Assembly: GCA_022225965.2 (NCBI GenBank)
Contig: JAKJXP020000023.1
Location: 434,001-498,000 of the forward strand
Reading direction: 5' to 3'
Origin: Diatrype stigma
Taxonomy: Eukaryota > Ascomycota > Sordariomycetes > Xylariales > Diatrypaceae
DNA length: 64,000 nt
Made by a program: the position numbers and the translations under genes. The notes under the pieces are model-generated. The model made no database searches and was not told where the DNA came from. It was given only the letters and a program-made list of their open reading frames with translations. Shown piece by piece: positions 21,136 to 32,022 of this stretch. Each line of letters opens with the position of its first letter. Positions within the stretch are counted from its first letter, which is position 1.

Positions 21136-23343
21136 ATGCCGAAAAGGTCCTCTGAGAAGCAAGATGCTTCGTCGTCAGGCCCCGTAAAGGATGCACGATT
21201 CGCCAACTTCGAGTCGAATCCTCGTTTCAAGCTCCCCTCGAAGAAGCATAACAAGACCGTCATCGACAAGCGCTTCTCGCGCATGCTTAAGGATGAGGAC
21301 TTCATCGCCACCGCCAAGGTCGACAGGTACGGTCGGAAGCTGAAATCCGACAACAAAAAGAAGGCGTTGAAACGCATCTACCGGGCAGAGGATGACGACG
21401 ACGAAGACGAGAAGGATGCCGAGGTCGAAGACGACGATGTGGTCCAGCGTGAACTCCAGAAGGCCGATACGAAAATTGACCCGGCTCGTGGTGGAGGCTT
21501 TTCAGAATCGGATTCGGATTCGGATTCTGACGAAGAGGTCGAGGAAGAGAAGGTAGAGGCTGAGGTCGACAATTCAGCAAGCATGCAGAGACTGCGTGAT
21601 GCGCAAGCAGATGTTGAGACCGGAGAGGTTACCAAACGGATAGCCATCGTCAATCTCGACTGGGATCACATCAAATCGACAGACTTAATGGCATTATTCT
21701 CAAGCTTCGCTCCGAAAGGGGGTCGAATCGAGCGGGTATCCATCTATCCCAGCGAATTCGGAAAAGAAAGAATGCAGAGAGAGGAGCTCGAGGGACCTCC
21801 AAAGGAGATATTTAAAAAGGGGGGCCAGTCTAAAGAAGAGGAGTCGGAACCAGATTCGGAGGACGATAGCGACGAGGATAACGATGAAGACGAAGACGAC
21901 GACGAGCAAATCAAAAAGGAGATAATCAAGGAAGGAGACGAGGACGATTTCGACAGCGACGCTCTCCGAGCTTATCAGCTCGATCGGTTACGATACTATT
22001 ATGCTGTCATGGTCTGCTCCGACACCAGCACGGCACAGAAGATATACGATGCGACTGATGGCACGGAATATCAAGCGTCTTCAAATTTTATCGACCTGCG
22101 GTTCATCCCGGATGATGTCACATTCGACGACGAGCCGAGGGACGAATGCGACCAGATCGGAGCGGACTACAAACCCACCGAATTCATAACGGACGCCCTA
22201 CAACACTCCAAAGTCAAACTCACCTGGGACATGCACCCGGAGGAACTAGCGCGGAAAGAAGAGATCAAGCGAGCATTTAGTGGAAGCCGAGCGGAACTGG
22301 AAGAGAACGACATGCGAGCATATCTTGCCAGCGACAGCGAAGACGATGATGGGCAGGCAGAGGAGGCAGATGCGGCAGAGGACCAGCCCAAGCTGTCGAA
22401 GAAGGAATTGAAGGCGCAGAAAATGCGGGAGCTGCTAGGCCTAGGTGCCGAGCCCCTGGCAAAGCCGTCAAAATCCGGCCCCGTAGGCGATATGCAGATT
22501 ACCTTCACTCCTGCCTTGATGGGCGGGGAGAAGAAGAAGAAGGAACCCGGCGCCGAGGAGACCACCTTGGAGAAGTACATGCGCAAGGAGCGCGAGAGGA
22601 AGGCCAAGAAGAAGGAGATGGCCGTTGCGAAGCGCAACGGAGTGGATCCGGATGCCGATGCGGTGGAAGAGGAAGGGGGGGATGAGTCGGCCAAGGAAGA
22701 TGGAGACGATCTTGGCTTCAACGACCCGTTCTTCACCGCCGATGAGCCGACCACGAAAGCACCCGGGGCGAAGAGCTCCGAGCGAAAGGAGGAGCGCCTC
22801 CGGCGGCGCGAGGCGAAGGCGGCCGAGGCGGCCGCGGCTGCCGCCGAGCGCGCGCAGCTCGAGGAGATCATGGAGGACGGCACGCGGGACGCCGAGGCCG
22901 GGCGCCTGGGCCACTTCGACATCAACGAGATCCGGAAGGCGGAGAAGCTGAAGGCGAAGAAGCTGCTCAAGAAGAAGCTGAAGGGGAAGAAGAAGGGGGC
23001 GGAGGACCAAGGGGGCGCCGCCCTGCAGGAGGGCTTCCAGGTGGACGTGGCCGACGACCGGTTCGCCAAGCTCTTCCAGGACGAGAAGTTCGCCATCGAC
23101 CCGTCGCACCCGCACTTCAAGGCCACGGAGGGCATGAAGTCGATCCTGGAGGCGGGTCGGAAGAAGCGGAAGCTGGGAGAGGACGACGACGGCGAGGAGC
23201 GGCGGCGGAAGAAGGAGGAGAAAGGGGTGACGAAGGAAAAGAAGAGCAAGAAGCAGAAAGTAGCGGAGCAGCCGAACGATGATCTCGCGGCCCTGGTCGA
23301 GTCGGTGAGACGGAAGGCTAAGAGTAAGAGGAAAGAAGACTAG
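21136..23343 (+). CDS. ESF1: pre-rRNA processing protein ESF1
   Basis: A single exon of 735 codons starting at the first ATG (MPKRSSEKQD). The N-terminal block DARFANFESNPRFKLPSKK, then VIDKRFSRML and KVDRYGRK, is characteristic of Esf1 (ABTAP in animals). A central RNA-recognition-like region begins TKRIAIVNLDWDHIKSTDLM (about 175) and is split by acidic tracts. The C-terminal NUC153 motif DDRFAKLFQDEKFAIDPSHP is present at about 635-660, followed by a Lys-rich nucleolar tail. In yeast Esf1 is a nucleolar protein of the small-subunit processome needed for 18S rRNA production. The alternating acidic and basic low-complexity tracts are normal for the family. POP5, also an RNA-processing factor, follows on the same strand 550 bp downstream. 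Confidence 0.95.
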   Translation: MPKRSSEKQDASSSGPVKDARFANFESNPRFKLPSKKHNKTVIDKRFSRMLKDEDFIATAKVDRYGRKLKSDNKKKALKRIYRAEDDDDEDEKDAEVEDDDVVQRELQKADTKIDPARGGGFSESDSDSDSDEEVEEEKVEAEVDNSASMQRLRDAQADVETGEVTKRIAIVNLDWDHIKSTDLMALFSSFAPKGGRIERVSIYPSEFGKERMQREELEGPPKEIFKKGGQSKEEESEPDSEDDSDEDNDEDEDDDEQIKKEIIKEGDEDDFDSDALRAYQLDRLRYYYAVMVCSDTSTAQKIYDATDGTEYQASSNFIDLRFIPDDVTFDDEPRDECDQIGADYKPTEFITDALQHSKVKLTWDMHPEELARKEEIKRAFSGSRAELEENDMRAYLASDSEDDDGQAEEADAAEDQPKLSKKELKAQKMRELLGLGAEPLAKPSKSGPVGDMQITFTPALMGGEKKKKEPGAEETTLEKYMRKERERKAKKKEMAVAKRNGVDPDADAVEEEGGDESAKEDGDDLGFNDPFFTADEPTTKAPGAKSSERKEERLRRREAKAAEAAAAAAERAQLEEIMEDGTRDAEAGRLGHFDINEIRKAEKLKAKKLLKKKLKGKKKGAEDQGGAALQEGFQVDVADDRFAKLFQDEKFAIDPSHPHFKATEGMKSILEAGRKKRKLGEDDDGEERRRKKEEKGVTKEKKSKKQKVAEQPNDDLAALVESVRRKAKSKRKED

Positions 23344-23893
23344 GTTTAGTTCTGTTCAATAATACCTGCGCAGAGGAACATTTTGTCCAACAGCTTATTG
23401 ATCTTTGTCTTTCCTGAAAAGATGGCAGCATTGCTGTTGCAGCTTCCTCCGCCTGTCCTGTGAATGTTTACTAACGGTCATCCTCCCATGCATAGTACTG
23501 GGATAAGCGCCACCACTTCAATACTTGTGCAATGCGCACTTTCTCATTTGTCCCTAAGAAGCACCCACACAAAGAAATATAACCCCTCGATGCTCATGCT
23601 TCGTACCTAATTGGTGTTTCTTATTGACTTCAGTCAGTTCGGCCAAGAGAGTTGAATAAAGCGATCTCGATGACCCACTTAACCTAGATAAGATACCGGA
23701 GCTTCTTAGCTCGAAATCTTCCCGTACCTTTACAACCAACGCAACTGAAAGCACTTCATCGTTTCATCCCCTTGACCCTTCACTCTAGGGAAAGACGGGC
23801 GAGCTAAATCTGTCACTTCTCACTCTTTCACGGATCAAGATACCACTAATTAATTAATTGGTTGATTGATTCATATACTCCAGGTCTAACACG
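23344..23893. other. intergenic, ESF1 3' end and POP5 promoter
   Basis: Non-coding. Contains AATTAATTAATTGGTTGATTGATT just before POP5 (about 23,846-23,870). No other feature recognised. Confidence 0.6.
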
Positions 23894-24543
23894 ATGGTGC
23901 GCATCAAAGAACGCTACCTCTTGGTGAACCTCCTGTATCCCAGCGAGCTAGGCACCAAGCCCGGCGTCCCCGATCTCGTAGCACTCAACCAGCCCACCAC
24001 GGATGCGCTCTCGCCCCAGGCCCTCCTGAGGGGCATACGCGCCGAGGTCGCGAACCTGTTCGGGGATTACGGTTCGGGTGCCGTGGAAGGCGGCAGCCTT
24101 GTAGGTTAGTCAGCTCCTTTTTGGCATAACTAGTAATACGAACACCCAAGGCTCACATCACATCACATGATCTGCTAGTCAAGTACCTGTCTCCAGCAAC
24201 CTCCACGTTCATCTTGCGGGTCTCGCGCGCGCACTTCCGCTTGGTATGGGCGGCCCTCACCTTCATGGGCTGTGTCCCCGTCAGGAACGGCAAGCCCTGC
24301 ACCTTCCGAGTCGTGCACGTGAGCGGTACCATCCGCAAAGTGGAGGAGGAAGCCGTCCGTCGCGCGCGAAACCTCTGCTTCGCTGTCCGCGATGGACAGA
24401 GTGAGAAAGTCGAGGATCCTCTTGGTAACTTGTTCTCGAGCACCGCGTCCAAACGGCCCACCCGAGAAGTTACCATGAGGGGTGTACCAGCAGACGAAGG
24501 CGACGGCAGTGATGCCGAGATGGGAGAAGCCAGCGACGGCTGA
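23894..24543 (+). CDS. POP5: RNase P/MRP subunit POP5
   Basis: Two exons, 23894-24104 and 24179-24543, encode 191 residues. The N-terminus MVRIKERYLLVNLLYP matches the conserved Pop5 opening (MVR-K-RYLL), followed by FGDYGSG and, across the splice junction, SLVVKYLSPATSTFILRVSR. GTIRKVEEEAVRRARN matches the conserved GTIR block. Pop5 is a core protein of RNase P (tRNA 5' maturation) and RNase MRP (rRNA and mRNA processing). The C-terminal acidic tail (DEGDGSDAEMGEASDG) is a common fungal extension. The 74-bp intron donor was placed at GTTAGT because this keeps the frame; a GTAGGT donor four bases earlier does not. The stop codon lies only 14 bp from the stop of the convergent GPN2 gene. Confidence 0.93.
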
Positions 24544-24557
24544 AAGGGTCAGGTGTA

Positions 24558-25774
24558 TCACTGTTTCTTCCTCACCACCTTGACACCGCTATCCGTGGTT
24601 GGCGGTGGGGGTAGACCGTCGAACTCGTCATCGTCGTCGGGAATCAAATCTGGAGTGCCAGTGCCAGTGCCAGCGTCGCCCGCGTGCCGGTCGAGCTGCT
24701 CTTCCCATTCCTTCTGCTCCACGGTATCGTATTCCTCTTTCGCATCAATCCAGCGTTCCTGGATATCGTGGACCTCCATCAACGAGCCTTCGTTGCGCAT
24801 GGCGATCTGCCAAACAGTATCGTTGGCCCCCTCGGCACTACCAAATACGTATCCTCCAGCACGGTCGATCACGCGCAATAGATGCATGATGCTCTTCTTG
24901 TTCTCCACGGCTAGTACTTCGAAACGCACCAAGGAAAAGTTCTCGACGAGGTCTGCGATGGTCTGGTTTAGGCGGCCGAATTTATCGCTTCTCAGAACGG
25001 GCGACTCGTCTTCAAGATGCGGCAAGAGATAACCCAGGTCTTGAACTTCGGTATAGAAATCTAGGTTGAAGGGAAGGGGGTCGTATGAGGCGACCTTGTC
25101 GATCTTGGTGAGGACGTTGATGTGAGGGAGGTCCATCTGCAGCATGGCGCGAAGAGTGAGAAGGAGGTTGGAGATGTAAAGGGATGGCTGTGTAAGACAA
25201 AAGCTATCGGATAGGTGGACGACCACGAGCTGTGTCCAGTTAGTCATAAAGCTAATAGGTAATGTAGTTGTGTAGGTATGCATAAGCCTGCCTGCTTACT
25301 ACTTACCCTATATCCCATTTTCTGAATCTTGAAGAAGATATTGCGAAGCGAGTTATGATGCGTGTACAATTCAACCTGGCCAGGGCAATCAAAGAGCACA
25401 TACGACTCCTCCAACTCTTTCAACCCGTTCTCCAACCATTCCATATTGTTCTCGAGCTCTTCGAACGCATATAGGACGCCGCCGTTGGGGCCAAGTTGAT
25501 CGTCGGACATAATCTCCTCCAGCGTAATAAGACTGCGTATGTCTAAGGCACAAGGGTAATTCGTCTTGTCGTTGGCGGGATCTAGGTTGACTACAGAGCA
25601 CTCTCGCCCGATAGCTCCCATGAACTGGTGCACTATAAGATGACAGATTTAGCATTGTGAAGCCTGCCAAACACGTCTTGCCCTGGAGAGAAAGAGACAC
25701 TCAAGCTTACTTCCATCACAGTAGGTGCTCTTGCCTGAGCCGGGACTACCCAGGACGAGCTGCGCAAAAGGCAT
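24558..25774 (-). CDS. GPN2: GPN-loop GTPase 2
   Basis: Three exons, 25774-25711, 25632-25307 and 25229-24558, encode 353 residues, close to yeast Gpn2. The start MPFAQLVLGSPGSGKST carries the P-loop. NLDPANDKTNYPC, the G-P-N insertion (LGPNGGVLYAFEELE), FDCPGQVELYT (switch region) and NVLTKIDK (guanine specificity) are all present in order. GPN GTPases help assemble and import RNA polymerase II. Exons 1 and 2 join within the ATG codon of MHQFMGAIGRE, so that internal methionine is not a start. The acidic C-terminus (DLIPDDDDEF) is lineage-variable. It shares a 617-bp upstream region with BUB3 and its 3' end abuts POP5. Confidence 0.95.
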
Positions 25775-26391
25775 CTCGGCGGAGGTGCGTTGATGAATCA
25801 CGGCTGGTGAGGCTATGGAGAATTTGATATCATGAAAAGCTGTCGGCGACAAGTTATTCGGGGCAAGAAGTTCTTGCTAGCCTTGATGATGAAAGAGTAT
25901 GTGGCTTGAAGCTCATCAATAGAAGCTCTGGTGCCCCGCGATACGGCCGTAGGTACGAAGAGGTAGTACCTGTAAGAAGTACAAAGCAGGTACCCATATA
26001 TCCTCACTGCCCCTCCATTTATAATGGAACGATCCACTAAATATCCGTCCCAATATCGCCAACCTTAAAATCTGACGCCTAAAGGCTAAAGGTTACGATA
26101 AGTCTAAGATAAGCAGGCGGTAAAAAATGGCAACCTTTGTATGTGGAGCTCACCTGCAATGGGCATACCTTAATGTTTACTTACCCGGCTTACCTAACCT
26201 TGCATGAGCTTCAGATGTTGATTTCTGTCTAGCAGCGGTACGTAGGTACTTACCACTACCTCATATCCATATTCCATCTGGCATCTGATCTGATCCCACG
26301 ACTACTCAAATAATTCCATTGACATAGGAGGTCGTCGATTTTTCATCCCTATAGAACTCTAGTAACTGTTTGTCCATATCAGATCTACAAA
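25775..26391. promoter_or_regulatory. shared divergent upstream region of GPN2 and BUB3
   Basis: 617 bp between two divergent start codons, hence a probable bidirectional promoter by position. No individual factor site is asserted. Confidence 0.5.
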
Positions 26392-27716
26392 ATGGCGCCA
26401 GGTAAGCTCCATGCTCCCATCCCCTCATTGCTGTCGTCCTCTGTTGTTGTCGTGGTAGAAAGAAACATGGAAGCTCGAGTAGCTAACGCTGCGCCATTCC
26501 TTTGGTCGTAACCAGCTTCCCAGTTCGAGCTCGCGCAACCCCCGAACGATGCCATCTCGTCGCTTGTGTTTGCGCCCGAGTCGCCCGCGCGGCTGCTTGT
26601 TTCCTCATGGGACAAGAACGTCTACCTGTACGACACGCAAGGCGAGACCGAGGGCGAGGGCGAGGCCGGCCACGGCCTTCTGATACGGACATTCGAACAC
26701 CGCGCCCCCGTCATGGATGTCTGCTTCGGTTCCAATGACAACGAGGCCTTCAGCGCCGGCATGGACTGGCAGGTCAAGCGCATCGATCTCGAGACCGGCG
26801 AGCAGACCGTCTTGAGCAAACACAGCGCTCCCGTGAGAAGAGTTGTGTATAGCCGGGAACATTGTAGGTTCACTTTCTTTGCTGCGGCTACTGCTCACTC
26901 TATTCCTCAATGCCGCGGGAGGCCCAACTATTCTATGAAACGGAACTGAACTGAACTGAACTAACACGGATCGCGCTGCGTGCAAAAGCTCTCCTCATCT
27001 CCGCCTCCTGGGACGGCAACCTCCACGTACACAACAACCCGTCATCGCCGAACCCTCCATCACCACCGCTCGCCATCCCGCTCCCCGGCAAGCCCCACGC
27101 GATGGCCGCCAGCCCCTCCAAGGTCATCGTCGCCATGACCTCGCGACTCGTGCACATCTACGACCTCGCGACGCTGGCGGCGGCGGCGGCGGCCGGCCCG
27201 TCGGCGACCCCGCCCCAGCCCTGGCAGCAGCGCGAGTCGTCGCTCAAGTTCCTGACGCGGGCCGTGGCGGCGATGCCGACGGACGCGGGGTACGCGACGT
27301 CGTCGATCGAGGGCCGGGTGGCGGTGGAGTGGTTCGACGCGTCGGCGGAGTCGCAGGCGCGCAAGTACGCCTTCAAGTGCCACCGGCAGCAGCAGGCGGA
27401 GAACGGCGGGAGCACGGACGTGGTGTACCCGGTCAACGCGCTGGCCTTCCACCCCACGTACGGCACGTTCGCGAGCGGCGGCGGCGACGCCACCGCCGCC
27501 CTGTGGGACGCCGAGGCCAAGCGCCGCATGAAGGTCTACCCGCGCTTCCCCGACAGCGTCGCCGCCCTGGCCTTCTCCGCCGACGGCCGCTACCTCGCCG
27601 TCGCCGTCTGCCCCGGCTTCGAGTCCGGCATGGAGGACTACAGCGGCGAGGGCCGCACCAAGATCCTGGTCCGCGAGCTGAGCGAGACCGAGGCGAAGCC
27701 CAAGGGCGCGAAGTGA
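26392..27716 (+). CDS. BUB3: spindle checkpoint WD40 protein BUB3
   Basis: Three exons, 26392-26401, 26516-26863 and 26989-27716, encode 361 residues. Exon 1 holds only 10 coding nucleotides (ATGGCGCCAG). The sequence MAPASQFELAQPPNDAISSL, then SPARLLVSSWDKNVYLYD, EHRAPVMDVCF, SAGMDWQVKR, LLISASWDGNLHVHN and YPVNALAFHP matches Bub3 in order, including the late GGGDATAALWD repeat. Bub3 binds Bub1 and Mad3/BubR1 at unattached kinetochores. The second intron donor is GTAGGT at 26864 because only that phase joins EHS to LLISASWD. Exon 3 is GC-rich with an Ala-rich loop (LATLAAAAAAGPSA) that is not conserved. Divergent from GPN2. Confidence 0.93.
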
Positions 27717-28549
27717 GGAAGGCGGCTGGGAGCGAGGTGTGGTGCGATGAGATTAGATGAGATGAGATCAGATGGGATGGGATGGAATGATAAAAGAGAA
27801 CAAAAAGGAAGAAAGCTTCAATCTCTATTAATAAGTGTATGTAGGGTACACACCGTCTCTGGATGAGTGAGATCTATCCTACCTCCCGAGGTTTTTCTCT
27901 CTCCCTGTTATGTATGTATCTACCTGCCTACTTAGATAGGCAGCTCAAGTACCTATACTAAGCGTTGGTACTGGCTGGCTGGCTGGCGTTCAGAGGGGGA
28001 AATCATCATGATTTTTTTTATTTGCACATTGTCGATCTCGATTTCCATGATCCAGTCCCTAGGCACCTTAGTATGCTTCTTTCCTCTATATATAGTTCCG
28101 AGCTTCAAGTTCAAACCCGCCCTACGTCATTTTGACCCGAGCCTACCTCTCAGCTTGTGTCCGATGCTTCGGAACTCGAGAACAAAAAATAAAAAGAGAC
28201 TTGTTTGTATGTTTTATTCTGGCGATTTGATGCTGTAATTACTTATAGTCATGGTAATGAGGATCTTTTATATCCAATTCGATAGCATTAAGCTGCGTAT
28301 TTGTTAGGTAAAAAGTAAGTATGTAGTTCAAAGTCGGCGGCAACTCTTCTGTATGCCCCGCACTATACAAATACCGTTTACCTACACAATGAACAGTAAA
28401 CCGAACCAGCCCATTTCCCTATGCATAACATAATATCATCTCGATCTCAACTTCATGTATATACTTGTACTTGATACATTCTAATCTACCTTTCTTCTTT
28501 TACATAATCTCGTAACTGTGGCTCTATAGGGGTCCGTCAGATTCAAAAG
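27717..28549. other. intergenic, BUB3 3' end to CnxE
   Basis: Non-coding. GATGAGAT/GATGGGAT repeats follow the BUB3 stop (27,745-27,790) and there is a GGCT microsatellite at 27,967-27,986. No gene seen. Confidence 0.6.
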
Positions 28550-30995
28550 ATGGCCAGTGACGCCCTGAAAGTCGCTCTCCTTATCGTATCCACCACCGCA
28601 GCTAAGGACCCCTCGACAGATGCGTCAGCGGTAGCATTGGGCGAGGTCCTGGACAAGGAAGGTGGCGGGAAATGGAGGCTCGTAGACATCAATATTGTCC
28701 CTGACGTGGTCACGCAGATCCAGCGGCAGATCATGCTATGGGCGGATGTTGCGACAGAAATCAACCTTATCCTGACGACCGGAGGCACCGGCTTCGCCAC
28801 GGCAGACAATACCCCTGAGGTAAGTGAGTGCTACCTTTTTGGTTAAATCATATTACGTATATCCCCTCACCACAGAAACACACTTCAGGTTCAGATTACT
28901 AAAGGCACACATCGCTAACATAACTCAAAGGCTGTAGCAGCGTTGCTTCACAAACCGGCACCAGGCCTAGTGCATGGGATGCTCGCAGCTTCTTTGAGCG
29001 TCACACCTTGTAAGGAGCGAACGAAACCCGGTCCACTACTACTATCGGGCCTGTACTGGAGTGGAGTGGCTAATCAGAAAACTTAACTTAGTCGCCATGA
29101 TGTCCCGGCCCGTCGCCGGTGTCCGCAACAAATCCGTGGTCATCACACTCCCGGGGTCGCCCAAGGGCGCTAGGGAGAACCTACAAGCCGTCCTGAAGAC
29201 GCTGCCGCATGCTTGTCTCCAGGCGGCCGGGCTGGACTCGAGGACGCTACACGCGGGCGGCATCAAGAAGCTAGAAGCCGAGGCAGGCATTGCCTCCGGC
29301 GGTAGCGTTAGTGGTAGTAGCAGTGGCGGGCATTCGCACTCCCATCACAGCCACGGCCATAGCCACGGTCACGATCACAGTCATAAATACGGGCATTCCC
29401 ACGGCCACGGCCACGGTCACGGGAATCTCGTACGTCACACGGCACCCAGCAGCAGCGGCTCGAACCCGCTGTCCAACGACCCGAAGCTCGGCCCCAGCCG
29501 GCGCAACCGCGAGTCGCCGTACCCCATGCTCTCGGTCGAGGAGGCGCTCGAGAAGATCCGGCAGCACACGCCGGCGCCGCAGGTCGTGGTCTCCAAGGTA
29601 GACAGCAGCTCGCTGCCCGGCGCCGTGCTGGCCGAGGACGTCGTGGCCCGGGAGAACGTGCCGGCGTTCCGGGCGAGCATCGTTGACGGGTACGCGGTCG
29701 TCGTGCCCAAGAAGACGAAGGACAACAACGACGAGGATGGCAGCAGCAGTAACAGCAGCATGCGCGGCGTCTACCCCGTGGTGTCGGTCTCGCACGCGGC
29801 TCCCGGGGAGGCGATGGAGCCGCTCCGCGAGGGCCAGGTGGCGCGGATCACGACGGGCGCGCCGCTGCCGCCCGGCGCCACCTCCGTGGTCATGGTCGAG
29901 GACACGGTGCTGCGGACGCTGGCGGACGACGGGAAGGAGGAGAAGGAGATCGAGATCCTGGCGGACGAGGGCGCGCCTCCCGTCCGCGAGGGCGAGAACA
30001 TCCGCGAGGTCGGCAGCGACATCCGCGCCGGCGAGACCGTCCTGCGCCGCGGCGAGCGCGTCTCCGCCGTCGGCGGCGAGATCGGGCTGCTGGCCGCGGT
30101 CGGCGCCGCCGAGGTGCGCACGTACCGGAGGCCCGTGGTCGGCGTGCTCTCGACGGGGGACGAGATCGTGGATCTGCACGCGCCTGCCACCGACGACGAG
30201 GGTGATAGCACTGGTGAAAAGGGACAAGGGCGGAAACAGAGGACCCTGAGACCGGGCGAGGTCCGCGACTCGAACCGGCCGGCCCTGCTCGCGGCGGCGG
30301 CCGAGCGCGGCTTCCCCACCGTCGACCTGGGCATCGCGGCCGACAAGCCGGGCGCGCTCGAGGCGGCGCTCCGCGACGCGCTGCGCCGCGTCGACGTGCT
30401 CATCACCACGGGCGGCGTCTCCATGGGCGAGCTGGACCTGCTCAAGCCGACGGTCGAGCGCGCCCTCGGCGGCACCGTGCACTTCGGCCGCGTGGCCATG
30501 AAGCCCGGCAAGCCGACCACGTTCGCCACCGTGCCCGTGAAGGACGTAGTCCCCGTCACCAGCACTACCGAAGCCGAAGCCGAAGCGGGACCCGGCACGC
30601 GGCGCAGCGACCGCCTCGTCTTCGGCCTCCCCGGCAACCCGGCCTCGGCGCTCGTCACGTTCCACCTGTTCGCGCTGCCGGCGCTGCACCGGCTGGCGGG
30701 ATACCCGGAGCCGCGCGTGGGCCTGCCGCGCGTTCCCGGCGTCGCGCTCGCCCACGACTTCGCCCTCGACCGCGCCCGCCCCGAGCTCCACCGCGCGGTC
30801 GTCTCCGTCTCCGTCTCCGTCTCCGGCGGCCTGGAGGCGTCGAGCACCGGCGGCCAGCGCAGCTCGCGCGTCGGCAGCCTGCGCGGCGCCAACGCGCTGC
30901 TGTGCCTGCCGAGGGGCGAGGGGCCGCTGAGGAAGGGGGAGCGGGTCGATGCGCTGCTGATGGGGGAGATTGGGGTTGGGGGTGCCCATAGTTAG
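28550..30995 (+). CDS. cnxE: molybdopterin biosynthesis fusion protein, MogA-MoeA (CnxE / gephyrin type)
   Basis: Three exons, 28550-28819, 28931-29009 and 29092-30995, encode 750 residues. The N-terminal third is a MogA/Cnx1G-type domain: LILTTGGTGFATADNTPEA, then SRPVAGVRNKSVVITLPGSP. The C-terminal two thirds (from about 260) are MoeA: VPAFRASIVDGYAV, TTGAPLPPGA, VLSTGDEI, ITTGGVSMGELDLLKP and FGLPGNPASAL. The two halves adenylate molybdopterin and then insert molybdate, the last steps of molybdenum cofactor synthesis, needed for nitrate reductase. The MogA-first order is that of gephyrin and fungal CnxE/NIT-9; plant Cnx1 is reversed. The linker carries a His-rich stretch at about 197-227 made of HSHGH units. 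Intron positions were set by the TPE|AVAALL and SVTP|FAMMSRP joins. Confidence 0.95.
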
Positions 30996-32022
30996 CGAGT
31001 GAGAGCATGGATGGATGGGTTTTGAGGGCGCGGCTGTACCGAAGTGGATACTTTAGGTAAGGTAGACAAACCGGTGGTTGGCTTGATTATTCGAGTAAAA
31101 TCTATGCTTCGTATGCCGGGATCGTATACTTAGGACGGGAGCAGCATACTTATTACGCTTACCATACTTACGTCGAATTTGATGACGAGGTCCTTGATAG
31201 GAGATTATGAAAGTGATGTAGAGTTTAAACGAATAGGATTCCTTCTCGTAGCAAAATGATGACGCCCGAATCTCGCCCTTGAATGTCCAGTGGAGTGCAT
31301 CAATACGTGTCGTTATGTTGCGGGCACCCCCCTTTTCATGAAACGCTCTGAGATGATGGCGTGGTGCCTATCGAGGATAACAAGACGACCATCCCGATAA
31401 CTATCTCGAACGTTTTGATGGCTAGTGAGGAAGGGTAATGGTAGCAAGAGGGTTTGATGTCCATTCTGGTTTAGACGAGAATTCAGCATATAGCTTTGAT
31501 TTTCGAGCCCTCGGCCGACTGACTCTTATCAAGTTCATAGCTGGAGCATGAGGCCAACATCACGGCTCATGATTTTAGATTCGGTTTCGCAAATCACTTG
31601 GCATAACAAATACGTGTGCTTCACTGGTCAGGTAGCGATGAATTGTAACTTTATCCTGTTCTTTATGTAAAAGTCAATGCCGCAGGGTATCGGGGGAAAA
31701 ACATGCATGCACGCAAACAATTGGTCCACGGTGCAAGGCCAACTTCAAACCGCCAACTCTCGGGGATCAACTCAAAGGCCACATCAGCAATCCCCCGCGC
31801 GCACCCGTTGATGCCTGAAACACCATGCGATGCCTCCATAGGCTGGCTGGCTGTCCGAGTTGCTGAGTTGCTGAGTTTGCCGCCCTAAATGCCTCCCTTC
31901 AGAAGCCTGCCTCCTTCTCCTTTAGTGACTATTGTTGATTGATATATAAATTCTATTGTTTGTTTGTTTTTCGCTTGTTTGTTTGCTTGGGGGCAGCCGA
32001 ATGGTGTGAAACGACCTCTCTC
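30996..32022. other. intergenic, convergent CnxE and small secreted protein gene
   Basis: About 1 kb of normal-GC DNA without a supported gene. Only short open frames without family similarity. Confidence 0.6.

Noticed and set aside
22167..23249. 360-codon minus-strand Ser/Phe-rich frame
   Set aside because: Antisense to the ESF1 C-terminal Lys/Glu-rich region.
29271..30989. 572-codon minus-strand frame
   Set aside because: Antisense shadow of the GC-rich CnxE exon with its conserved MoeA motifs.
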